From: Alphaproteobacteria bacterium
GTDB lineage: Bacteria > Pseudomonadota > Alphaproteobacteria > UBA8366 > GCA-2717185
NCBI GenBank assembly: GCA_016764135.1
Contig: JAESSL010000147.1
Coordinates: 1 to 14,192, forward strand
Direction of reading: 5' to 3'
Length of the DNA: 14,192 nucleotides
The notes below the pieces were generated by a model. The model was not told the DNA's origin. It searched no databases and saw nothing but the letters and a program-made list of their open reading frames with translations. The position numbers and the translations under genes are program-made. The stretch's first letter is position 1; every line of letters starts with the position of its first letter. Shown here one piece after another: positions 1-6,129 of the stretch.

Positions 1-2
1 GC

Positions 3-182
3 TATCCGTCGCTTCAGGAAATGCTACAATCCTATCAGGAAAATGGCGGACAGCTTTGGGTCTGTCCGGTATGCGCGAGCGCACGGGACATAGGCCCGAA
101 CGATATTATCGACGGCGCCGAGATCGCGGGCGCAGCGCGCACCATCGGTTTCGTCAACGAGGGCGCGAAAATTTTAATGTAA
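3..182 (+). CDS. DsrE-family protein, 3' end only
   Basis: The frame enters from the left edge and stops at TAA 180-182, so only the last 59 residues are visible. They include a VCPVCA motif (two Cys three residues apart), then an acidic stretch and the ending GAARTIGFVNEGAKILM. This CPxC followed by 'GA-IAGAA---FV-EGAK' is the usual C-terminal half of DsrE/DsrF-like proteins, small cytoplasmic proteins that carry or relay sulfur on a Cys. The function is inferred from family likeness; the substrate is unknown. The stop lies 18 nt before the methyltransferase start, so the two genes are very probably co-transcribed, and the pairing suggests a shared role in sulfur, selenium or metalloid chemistry. 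The N-terminal half, and any further Cys or Sec in it, is outside the window. Confidence 0.75.
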   Translation, partial: YPSLQEMLQSYQENGGQLWVCPVCASARDIGPNDIIDGAEIAGAARTIGFVNEGAKILM

Positions 183-200
183 TCAGGAAAGGGATTCGAA

Positions 201-977
201 ATGAGTGTGGAAGTTACGGTAAATCCCGAAATATTGCGGGAACAAGTCCGGTCAAAATACGCTGAAGTGGCGGTGAGCCCGGAGAATAAATTTCATTTTC
301 ATACCGGCAGAATGCTGGCGGCCCATCTGGGATACGATTCAGATATCGTCGATGGATTACCGGACGAAGCGGTGGAATCCTTCGCGGGGGTCGCAAATCC
401 GTTTTCGTTGCACGCTCTTTCGCAGGGCGAGTCGGTGGTCGATGCGGGCGCCGGGGCGGGGTTTGACTCCTTTGTCGCTGCCCAGCATGTCGGTTCTGAC
501 GGCCGGGTTGTGGGTGTTGATATGACGCCGGAGATGCTGCTCAAATCCCGAAAGACGGCGGCGGCCATGCGGGCGGTTAATGTTGATTTTCGGGAGGGCT
601 TGTTGGAGGCGTTGCCTGTCGAAGACGAATGGGCGGATGTTGTCATCAGCAACGGTGTTTTTAACCTTTGCGTCGATAAAAAGCAGGCGTTCGACGAAGC
701 GTTTCGGGTGCTGAAACCCGGTGGGCGATTGCAATTCGCGGATATCGCCAATGGCGGCGAGGTGCCGGAAGGGGCGCTCAACAACGTTGATCTCTGGACG
801 GCTTGAATCGCCGGTGGCCTGCCGTGTGCAGGTTGGCGGAAAATGCTGGAGAGCGTCGGGTTCCAAAATGTTGAAATTGGACAGCCCGTGGATACGTTTG
901 CGGGGGCGGGCGGTGAAGAAAATGCGCGCCGCTTTGAAGTTTACGGGTATGCGTTTCTCGCCTGGAAACCACTCTGA
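201..977 (+). CDS. SAM-dependent methyltransferase (ArsM-like), putative selenoprotein with in-frame TGA
   Basis: Class I SAM methyltransferase of 258 codons if TGA 804-806 is read as selenocysteine (residue 202), or 201 residues if it is a stop. The ATG at 201 follows a good AGGAAAGGG (185-193). SAM-binding motif I is D81-AGAGAGFD, with an acidic residue at D107 (VVGVDMT). The segment SNGVFNLCVDK (151-161) matches the arsenite methyltransferase 'SN-V-NL' block and has C157. After the TGA the same frame continues for 56 codons with IAGGLP, a helix ending MLESVGF, and a tail FEVYGYAFLAWKPL, the normal C-terminus of this family. The TGA falls in DLWTA-U-IAGGL, where relatives, as I recall them, have DLWTG-C-IAGAL; this corresponds to the metalloid-binding Cys224 region of algal ArsM. 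The likely activity is methylation of a thiol- or selenol-bound metalloid, though the substrate is unproven. A third ArsM-type Cys before motif I is not seen (GVANPF). The alternative is a nonsense-mutated gene. Confidence 0.8.
809..838 (+). promoter_or_regulatory. Bacterial SECIS-like stem-loop after the in-frame TGA
   Basis: Two nucleotides after the TGA, CGCC (809-812) pairs with GGCG (835-838). A 3-nt bulge (813-815) follows, then GGCCTGC (816-822) pairs with GCAGGTT (828-834) using two G-U pairs at its base. The apical loop is CGTGT (823-827), with G as its second base, 16 nt downstream of the TGA. Bacterial SECIS elements are hairpins inside the coding sequence just after UGA, with a short apical loop carrying a G in its first two positions, bound by SelB. 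Spacing and loop fit that description. The fold was worked out by eye, and random GC-rich coding DNA can also form hairpins. Confidence 0.6.
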
Positions 978-998
978 CCCAGCGCTATACGGCTAAAT

Positions 999-1044
999 AG
1001 ACGCCTCGTGCGAGAGCGGCGACGCAACCGCGCGAGGCGTCTTT
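999..1044 (+). terminator. Hairpin terminator after the methyltransferase gene
   Basis: A 14-bp stem (999-1012 with 1029-1042, ten perfect pairs AGACGCCTCG/CGAGGCGTCT plus four inner pairs including one G-U) encloses a 16-nt loop and starts 21 nt after the TGA at 975-977. The T-run after it is short (three T), so it may act weakly or with Rho. Its position, after the extended frame and not after TGA 804-806, fits the longer protein being the real product. Confidence 0.55.
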
Positions 1045-1129
1045 GAATGACTTCATCATTGCAAATCAGTCCCTTTTAACGGTAAGCCAGAACGCTCATT
1101 TTTGATGGACGACGCGTTTTGGAGGACGA

Positions 1130-2335
1130 ATGCAAGACTTTGATGAATCCTATGTAGGACCCTTGGACGGCGTACGGGTGCTGGATCTGTCGCGACTGGT
1201 GGCGGGGAATATGGTCAGTTTGCAACTGGCGGATTACGGCGCGGACGTCATCAAAGTCGAACCCGTGGGCGAGGGCGATCCGCTGCGCCACTGGGTTACG
1301 GATGACATTCCAGTCAATTGGAAAGTCTATGCGCGCAACAAAAAGAGCATTTCGTTAAATCTGCGCGACGATCAGGCGAAAGAGATTTTGCTTCGTCTGG
1401 TAGACGACGCCGACGTGATGATCGAGAACTACCGGCCCGGCACGCTAGAGAAAATGGGTCTGGGGCCGGATATCCTGATGGCGCGCAACGAAAAGCTCAT
1501 TCTCGTGCGAGTCTCCGGGTTTGGACAGACCGGACCTTATAAAAACCGCCCCGGATTCGGCACGTTGATTGAAGCGATGTCCGGATTCGCCTACCGCAAT
1601 GGCTTTGCAGATCGCGAACCCGTTCTACCACCGCTCGCCATGGCCGATATGATTGCTGGCTTGTACGGCGCCATGGCCACGCTCATCGCAATTCGGGAAA
1701 TTGAGTCGAAAGGCGGATCGGGCCAGGTCATCGATTTGTCGCTGCTGGAGCCGATGCATTCCATTTTGGGCGCGGAAGCCGCGTGGCATAAAGTGACGGG
1801 CAATGTACGCGACCGGGTCGGCAGTGGCTCCAACACGTCCGCCCCGCGCAACGTCTACGCCACCAAGGACGGCAAATGGCTCGCCATGTCCGGGTCCATG
1901 CAATCCATGGCGGAACGAATTTTTCGCACCATCGGACGCGCTGATATGGTGACCGATCCCAAATTCAAAACCAACGCCGACCGGGTGAAAAACCGCAAGG
2001 AAGTGGACGAAATCGTTGGTGACTGGATCGGCGCGCGGAGTCTGGACGATTGTATGGAAGTCTTTGAACGGGAAAACGTCACCGTCGCGCCGGTCTAAGA
2101 CATTGAGCAGATCGTCAATGATCGGCACTTTCAGGAGCGTGAAATTATTGTCGATTTGCCCGACGCGGATATGGGGTCGGTGCCGATGCACAATATTGTA
2201 CCTCGAATGTCAGGAACGCCGGGCGGGTTTAGACGCAAGGCGCCTGAATTGGGCGAACATAATGCGGAAATACTGGGCGCGTTGGGATTCACCGACGAAG
2301 AACTGGACAGTCTTGCGAGCCAGGGCGTGATCTAG
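1130..2335 (+). pseudogene. Class III (CaiB/BaiF) CoA-transferase interrupted by an in-frame TAA
   Basis: The product resembles family III CoA transferases, which move CoA between carboxylic acids in the cytoplasm. Recognisable blocks are PLDGVRVLDLSRLVAG (11-26), DYGADVIKVEP (35-45), ENYRPGTLEKMGLG (99-112) and SGFGQTGPY (129-137). IDLSLLEPM (201-209) aligns with the active-site segment; Glu207 stands where formyl-CoA transferase has its catalytic Asp, a replacement I believe occurs in a subgroup. The start ATG has GGAGGA just upstream. Codon 323 is TAA (2096-2098). The same frame then continues DIEQIVNDRHFQERE and on to TAG 2333-2335, giving 401 codons, the normal family length. The usual sequence here is 'VAPVYDIEQI', so a Tyr codon seems to have become TAA. 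The 322-residue product would lack the C-terminal part of the interlocked fold and probably be inactive. The gene is followed 42 nt later by a CitE-like lyase, suggesting a CoA-activation and cleavage pair. Confidence 0.8.
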
Positions 2336-2377
2336 CGCCGCGCAACCGATGAAAAATATTTTGGGAAGGACAAGAGG

Positions 2378-3295
2378 ATGACGATGATGAATCGAGAAGT
2401 ACCCGTGTGGCGTTCGCTTTTATACGTACCGGTAAATGTGGATCGTTATGTCGATAAAGCCCATTTACGCGGCGCCGACGGGATCATCCTTGATCTGGAA
2501 GACAGCGTAACGCCCTCTGAAAAAGACAACGCGCGAAAGTTGATTGGCGCGGCGGCGGAAAAAGTGTCCCGGAACGGCGCCGATGTGCTGGTGCGGATCA
2601 ACCGGCCGTTGGAAATTGCGATCCGGGATATCGAGGCGGCGGTGTCGCCACGGGTGAAGGCCCTGAAATTGCCAAAGGTCCAAAGCGCTGAGCATGTTCA
2701 GTTGCTGGCTGAGCTGGTGAGCGAAATGGAAGTTCGACAGGGCATGGAAGTCGGGTCGACCTGGTTGGTGCCGATGGTGGAGACGGCGGACGCCTTTTTT
2801 CAGATCGAGAAGATTGCAAAAGCCCATTCGCGTAATTTTACGGTGCTGCTGGGGGGCGAGGATTTTGCGCTCGACGTCGGGTTTGTTCCGGACCCTGAAT
2901 GCTATCTGTATCCCAAGCAACAATCCTTGATCGCGGCGCGCGCCGCCGGGCTGACGCCGATGGGATTGATTGGCACCGTCGCCGATTACAGCGATCCGGA
3001 AGCTTATTTGAACGTGGTTCGCCATTCCGCAAAGTTCGGGTTCCAGGGCGCGTCCTGCATACATCCCGCCAATGTGCAGCCTTTGAACGAGGGGTTTTCG
3101 CCCAAGCAGGAAGAAATCGACTATGCGCGCAAGGTGATTGAGGCGGACGCTGAAGCCTCCGCCGCCGGTCGTGGGTCGTTCGAGCTAGATGGCAAGATGA
3201 TCGACATTCCCGTTGTGGTGCGGGCGCAACGATTGCTCGCGCGCGCCGATAAAATTGCGGTGCGGGAAGCGCGCGGGGCCGCCGCTATCGCGTGA
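2378..3295 (+). CDS. CitE-like HpcH/HpaI aldolase/citrate lyase family protein
   Basis: A 305-residue TIM-barrel lyase related to citrate lyase beta subunit, citramalyl-CoA and malyl-CoA/methylmalyl-CoA lyases. These cleave a 3-hydroxy-3-acid CoA ester or citryl/malyl unit using Mg2+. Hallmarks are RSLLYVPVN (12-20), GADGIILDLEDSVTPSEKDNAR (32-53) with the acidic pair E41-D42, LVRINRP (71-77), a Mg-ligand candidate E135 in VPMVETADAF, and GGEDFALDVG (159-168) with E161/D162/D166. The length is normal. GGAAGGA (2364-2370) lies 7 nt before the ATG, supporting this start over the ATG two codons later. Position behind a CaiB-type CoA transferase recalls acid activation plus lyase operons such as itaconate/citramalate degradation; the exact substrate cannot be read from the sequence. 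If the upstream transferase is truly dead, this gene may depend on another activator. Confidence 0.85.
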   Translation: MTMMNREVPVWRSLLYVPVNVDRYVDKAHLRGADGIILDLEDSVTPSEKDNARKLIGAAAEKVSRNGADVLVRINRPLEIAIRDIEAAVSPRVKALKLPKVQSAEHVQLLAELVSEMEVRQGMEVGSTWLVPMVETADAFFQIEKIAKAHSRNFTVLLGGEDFALDVGFVPDPECYLYPKQQSLIAARAAGLTPMGLIGTVADYSDPEAYLNVVRHSAKFGFQGASCIHPANVQPLNEGFSPKQEEIDYARKVIEADAEASAAGRGSFELDGKMIDIPVVVRAQRLLARADKIAVREARGAAAIA

Positions 3296-3302
3296 ACGTG
3301 AT

Positions 3303-3332
3303 TTTACCGTTTAGCGTCTGTCCTTTTATAGT
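3303..3332 (+). promoter_or_regulatory. Candidate sigma70-type promoter for the merF operon
   Basis: TTTACC (3303-3308) and TATAGT (3327-3332) are separated by 18 bp. The -10 matches consensus at five of six positions, the -35 at four. It lies in the gap after the lyase and just before the 20-bp repeats. An imperfect 13-bp palindrome GTTAGGGCCTGAC (3331-3343) overlaps the expected start region and could be an operator. No MerR-type GTAC dyad with the usual spacing was found. Confidence 0.3.
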
Positions 3333-3340
3333 TAGGGCCT

Positions 3341-3420
3341 GACACCAAGGAAACGTGCGCTATGCCAAGGGAACGTACGCTATGCCAAGGGAACGTACGC
3401 TATGCCAAGGGAACCTACGC
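3341..3420 (+). repeat. Four tandem 20-bp units, each holding a ribosome-binding site and leading to an ATG
   Basis: Units start at 3341, 3361, 3381 and 3401. The second and third are identical (TATGCCAAGGGAACGTACGC), the fourth differs by one base, and the first by five. Each contains AAGG(G/A)AAC about 8-9 nt before the ATG formed with the next unit, so start signals occur at 3362, 3382, 3402 and 3422. Because 20 is not a multiple of three, the ATGs fall in three frames. That at 3362 is in frame with merF (20-residue extension), that at 3382 stops at 3427-3429, and that at 3402 encodes seven residues and stops at 3423-3425, overlapping the merF ATG as ATGA. The array could raise or tune merF translation, or simply be slippage expansion of a leader. 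Confidence 0.85.
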
Positions 3421-3421
3421 T

Positions 3422-3652
3422 ATGAATGAACGCCTGATGTTTCGAGTCGGCTTGACTGGCGCCATCGCTACGGCGGTTTGTTGCGTGACGCCAATTTTGC
3501 CCTTTGGTCTCGCCCTGCTTGGGTTGGGCGCCTGGAGCGCCGGTCTCGATTATATTCTGTTGCCGATGCTTGTCTTTTTTGGCGCTATGGCTGGGTTGGC
3601 GCTGGCGCGCAAGCGGTCGTCGGCGAAAATTTCCGGTTCTGGCGGGGCGTAG
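3422..3652 (+). CDS. merF: MerF-like mercury(II) transport membrane protein
   Basis: A 76-residue inner-membrane protein with two hydrophobic segments, roughly 9-36 and 43-62, joined by a short loop with G-LDYILLP, as in MerF. The vicinal pair C20-C21 in the first segment (ATAVCCVTP) matches the metal-binding pair of MerF, which carries Hg(II) across the membrane to the cytoplasm. The second, C-terminal Cys pair of classical MerF is absent; the tail is ARKRSSAKISGSGGA. I chose ATG 3422 because it begins the family-like sequence; the longer reading from 3362 only adds 20 residues translated from the tandem repeats. No merR, merA or merP is visible. The GDCCVxC gene starts 3 nt after the stop, so the two are translationally coupled. 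The ligand may be Hg or another soft metal. Confidence 0.8.
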   Translation: MNERLMFRVGLTGAIATAVCCVTPILPFGLALLGLGAWSAGLDYILLPMLVFFGAMAGLALARKRSSAKISGSGGA

Positions 3653-3655
3653 ATA

Positions 3656-3868
3656 ATGACTGAAATTCAACTTCGTTCCGAGTTGACCTGCCCCAAATGT
3701 AGCCATAAATCCGTGGAGACCATGCCTACGGACGCCTGTCTTTATTTTCATGAATGCGCAGGATGTGGCGAGATGCTGAAGCCCCTGACCGGGGATTGTT
3801 GCGTTTTTTGTTCCTATGGTTCGGTTCCCTGCCCGCCCATTCAGGAAAACAAGGCCTGCGGCCCCTAG
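3656..3868 (+). CDS. GDCCVxC domain small Cys-rich protein
   Basis: A 70-residue protein with nine Cys. CPKC (12-15) and CAGC (34-37) could form a zinc-ribbon-like metal site. The signature GDCCVFCSYGSVPCPPIQ (47-64) has C48, C49, C52 and C59. I recall this as the GDCCVxC (seleno)protein family, in which one Cys of the motif is Sec in some members; here both are Cys codons (TGT TGC), so this is the all-Cys form. It has no signal peptide or membrane segment and is presumably cytoplasmic. The ATG lies 3 nt after merF without a strong ribosome-binding site of its own, implying translational coupling. The location suggests that it receives or buffers the metal brought in by the MerF-like protein. 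That role is inferred; the family's biochemistry is not known to me. Confidence 0.8.
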   Translation: MTEIQLRSELTCPKCSHKSVETMPTDACLYFHECAGCGEMLKPLTGDCCVFCSYGSVPCPPIQENKACGP

Positions 3869-3907
3869 GCGTCTCTTGCTTGCATTCTGACGCTGTTTTC
3901 CATAGCA

Positions 3908-4498
3908 ATGACCGTTATGAAACGCATTGTTGTGGGCATAACCGGCGCAACGGGCGCCATCTTTGGCGTTCGGCTTCTTGAAGTCCTGTCGGATACCGAT
4001 ATTGAGACCCATCTTGTCGTCAGCAAATGGGCGCAACAGACGCTTGAACATGAAACCAGCACGACGATGGCGGGGCTGCGTGATCTTGCGGACGAAGTTT
4101 ATGCCGCAGGCGATATGGGCGCCGCGATATCCTCAGGATCGTTTCGCACCGACGGGATGGTGATCGTACCCTGTTCGATGCGGAGCCTGGGCGCCATCGC
4201 GCAAGGATTTGGCGATCATCTGGTGCACCGCGCCGCCGATGTCGTTTTGAAAGAGCGCCGCAAGCTGGTGCTGGTGACGCGGGAAACCCCGTTGAACGAA
4301 ATTCACCTTGAAAATATGCTGAAACTCGCGCGGATGGGGGCTACAATTTTGCCACCGATGCCCGCCTTTTATGATCGCCCTAAATCCCTTGAGGATATGA
4401 TTGATCATATTGTTATGCGGATTCTGGATCAGTTCGATATTTCACAGGAATTGACGGCGCGGTGGGACGGACAGATGGGTAAACCGAACCCGGAATAA
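3908..4498 (+). CDS. ubiX: UbiX-family flavin prenyltransferase
   Basis: A 196-residue flavoprotein that in known members joins dimethylallyl phosphate to FMN, making prenylated FMN for UbiD-type decarboxylases (ubiquinone synthesis and related pathways). Motifs in order: the FMN-binding GITGATGAIFGVRLLEVL near the N-terminus, the Ser in VVSKWA, GSFRTDGMVIVPCSMRSLGAIAQG in the middle, and RETPLNEIHLENMLKLARMGATILPPMPAFYDRP with the phosphate-binding Arg and Tyr. The length is normal. Either ATG 3908 or ATG 3917 (MKRIVVG) could be the start, and neither has a clear ribosome-binding site. The gene starts 39 nt after the GDCCVxC stop with no terminator between, so it is probably read through from the merF promoter. 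No ubiD is in the window, so the pairing with merF is likely incidental. Confidence 0.9.
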   Translation: MTVMKRIVVGITGATGAIFGVRLLEVLSDTDIETHLVVSKWAQQTLEHETSTTMAGLRDLADEVYAAGDMGAAISSGSFRTDGMVIVPCSMRSLGAIAQGFGDHLVHRAADVVLKERRKLVLVTRETPLNEIHLENMLKLARMGATILPPMPAFYDRPKSLEDMIDHIVMRILDQFDISQELTARWDGQMGKPNPE

Positions 4499-4611
4499 TC
4501 GGGCGCCGTCGCTGAAATTGACGGGAAGTTTTGTTGCGGCGCGCTGTTGCGCAATATTCCTGCGGGGCGACCCCCGGCGACAACCGAACGTTGCGTATTC
4601 ACATTGCCGGG

Positions 4612-4630
4612 CCGGTCAACGTTGAACCGG
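4612..4630. repeat. Short inverted repeat upstream of the aminotransferase
   Basis: CCGGTCAAC (4612-4620) faces GTTGAACCGG (4621-4630), complementary apart from one extra A. It centres about 67 nt before the aminotransferase start in an otherwise featureless 189-nt gap (4499-4687) and could be a regulator site. A smaller CAAC/GTTG pair lies near 4582. No convincing promoter was found in this gap. Confidence 0.3.
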
Positions 4631-4687
4631 TGAATTCTTGAGCGTAGTGTCCTGTCGATGAAATTTTACTGAAGGAAAGTTGAGAAA

Positions 4688-5890
4688 ATGTCTATTCTTG
4701 CCCAACGTCTAGGTCGCATCAGCCCATCGCCGACAATGGCGGTCACCAAGCTTGCTGGAGAGATGAAAGCGGCCGGGAAGGATATTATCGGTCTCGCGGT
4801 GGGAGAACCGGATTTCGACACCCCGCAGCATATCCGCGACGCCGCCGTACAGGCGATGGCGGAGGGCAAAACCCGATATTCGCCATTTTCCGGATTACCA
4901 GAGCTTCGCGTCGCCGTGGCGGAAAAGTTCAAGCGCGAGAATAACCTCAATTACACGCCGAGCCAGATCGCCATTGGCAGCGGCGGCAAACAGATCATCT
5001 TTAACGCCTTCACCGCGACAATTGACGAGGGCGATGAGATCATCGTGCCGGCGCCCTATTGGGTCAGCTATCCCGATATCGCCGCGTTGAACGGCGGCGT
5101 GCCGGTCTTCATCGATTGTTTGCAGGAAAATTCCTTCAAGCTATCGCCCGCTGATCTGGAAGCGGCGATCACGCCCAAGACCAAATGGCTGGTGCTGAAC
5201 AGTCCCAGCAACCCGACTGGCGCCGCCTATACGGCCGATGAACTGAAGGCGCTGGGCGAAGTGTTGTTGCGTCACCCCCATGTCTGGGTGTTTACCGACG
5301 ATATTTACGAGCACATCGTTTATGACGATTTTAAATTTGCGACAATCGCCGAAGTCGTGCCGGAACTTTTTGACCGCACTTTGACGTTGAACGGCGTCTC
5401 CAAGTCTTTCTGCATGACGGGGTGGCGCATTGGGTTTGCGGGCGGCCCGGTGGAATTGATTGACGCCATCAACATGGTGACGTCGCAAAGCACCAGTTGC
5501 GCCTCGACCATCAGTCAGTGGGCGGCGGTCGCCGCGTTGAACGGTAATCAGGATCATATCGAGCAGAACAACAAGATCTTCAAGGAACGTCGCGACCTGG
5601 TCGTCTCCATGATGAATCAAGCGAACGGCATCACCTGCACCAGACCGGAAGGCGCGTATTACGTTTATCCTTCCATCGAAGGCTGCATCGGGAAGACGAC
5701 TCCGGATGGCGATGTCATCAAGACGGATGGAGATTTTGTTAAATATCTGCTGGCGTCGGAAGGCGTCGCTGCGGTGCATGGGGAGGCGTTTGGCCTGTCG
5801 CCGCATTTCCGCATTTCCTACGCGGCGGCGACGGAAGTGATGGAAGAAGCCTGTCGGCGGATACAACGGGCCTGCGCCGCGCTGCGGTAA
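4688..5890 (+). CDS. aatA: PLP-dependent aspartate-type aminotransferase (class I)
   Basis: A 400-residue fold-type I aminotransferase of the bacterial aspartate aminotransferase group (I-gamma type), moving an amino group between aspartate (and possibly prephenate or other acids) and 2-oxoglutarate in the cytoplasm. Visible features are VGEPDFDTP (38-46), NSPSNPTGA (171-179) with N175 for the cofactor ring, TDDIYEH with D204 and Y207, the Schiff-base lysine K239 in NGVSKSFCMTGWRIGFAGG, and the substrate-carboxylate Arg R375 in PHFRISYA. The length and order of motifs are normal. GAAGGA lies about 10 nt upstream of the ATG. A clear intrinsic terminator follows, so this is a single-gene unit. 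The gene symbol reflects the subgroup; specificity for aspartate versus prephenate cannot be decided here. Confidence 0.9.
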   Translation: MSILAQRLGRISPSPTMAVTKLAGEMKAAGKDIIGLAVGEPDFDTPQHIRDAAVQAMAEGKTRYSPFSGLPELRVAVAEKFKRENNLNYTPSQIAIGSGGKQIIFNAFTATIDEGDEIIVPAPYWVSYPDIAALNGGVPVFIDCLQENSFKLSPADLEAAITPKTKWLVLNSPSNPTGAAYTADELKALGEVLLRHPHVWVFTDDIYEHIVYDDFKFATIAEVVPELFDRTLTLNGVSKSFCMTGWRIGFAGGPVELIDAINMVTSQSTSCASTISQWAAVAALNGNQDHIEQNNKIFKERRDLVVSMMNQANGITCTRPEGAYYVYPSIEGCIGKTTPDGDVIKTDGDFVKYLLASEGVAAVHGEAFGLSPHFRISYAAATEVMEEACRRIQRACAALR

Positions 5891-5930
5891 AACCCTTGGG
5901 CCTGTTGGCCTTGGAGGGACGCGATATTTG

Positions 5931-5962
5931 AACCGCTCTGGCGTAAAGCCGGGGCGGTTTTT
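5931..5962 (+). terminator. Intrinsic terminator after the aminotransferase gene
   Basis: CCGCTCTGGC (5933-5942) pairs fully with GCCGGGGCGG (5948-5957), with two U-G pairs and a GTAAA loop. The stem extends by two A-T pairs (5931-5932 with 5958-5959), and a run of five T (5958-5962) follows. It lies 41 nt after the stop codon. Confidence 0.85.
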
Positions 5963-6011
5963 ACGTGGATCCGGGAAGGCTCGTTTCAAAATACCTATGA
6001 CGGCGCCGTTT

Positions 6012-6040
6012 TTGGGAGCAAGATAAAACCGCGATAAAAT
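6012..6040 (+). promoter_or_regulatory. Candidate sigma70-type promoter for the EF-G-like gene
   Basis: TTGGGA (6012-6017) and TAAAAT (6035-6040) are separated by exactly 17 bp. They match the consensus at four and five of six positions. It lies between the upstream terminator and the EF-G-like start, leaving a leader of about 80 nt, which is A-rich and ends in a strong AGGAGGT (6116-6122) 7 nt before the ATG. Confidence 0.45.
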
Positions 6041-6129
6041 TAGATAACGGCAATCACAAAGAAGGGAACCGGGAAAAGCGCGAAGAAACGACTGAACTCA
6101 ACATAATTACCGTACAGGAGGTAACGATC

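Noticed and set aside
201..806. Reading the methyltransferase as a complete 201-residue protein
   Set aside because: It would end before a conserved C-terminal helix and tail that are present downstream in the same frame; the terminator hairpin also lies after the longer frame.
2096..2098. Recoding of the TAA in the CoA transferase
   Set aside because: Sec uses UGA and pyrrolysine uses UAG; no bacterial system for sense reading of UAA fits this context.
3303..3343. A MerR operator before merF
   Set aside because: The characteristic GTAC dyad within a 19-bp promoter spacer is not present; the only dyad here is a weak 13-bp palindrome.
3341..3420. The 20-bp repeats as a CRISPR array or plasmid iterons
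   Set aside because: There are no spacers between units, the unit is too short for CRISPR, and no replication gene or AT-rich origin is nearby; the ribosome-binding-site content explains them better.
3362..3421. A 20-residue N-terminal extension of MerF from ATG 3362
   Set aside because: The extension is pure translation of the tandem repeat and is polar, unlike MerF N-termini; ATG 3422 starts family-like sequence.
5141..5989. Long - strand reading frame of 282 codons opposite the aminotransferase
   Set aside because: It is rich in Arg/His/Pro, resembles no family and is antisense to a well-supported gene; it is a product of GC-biased codon use.
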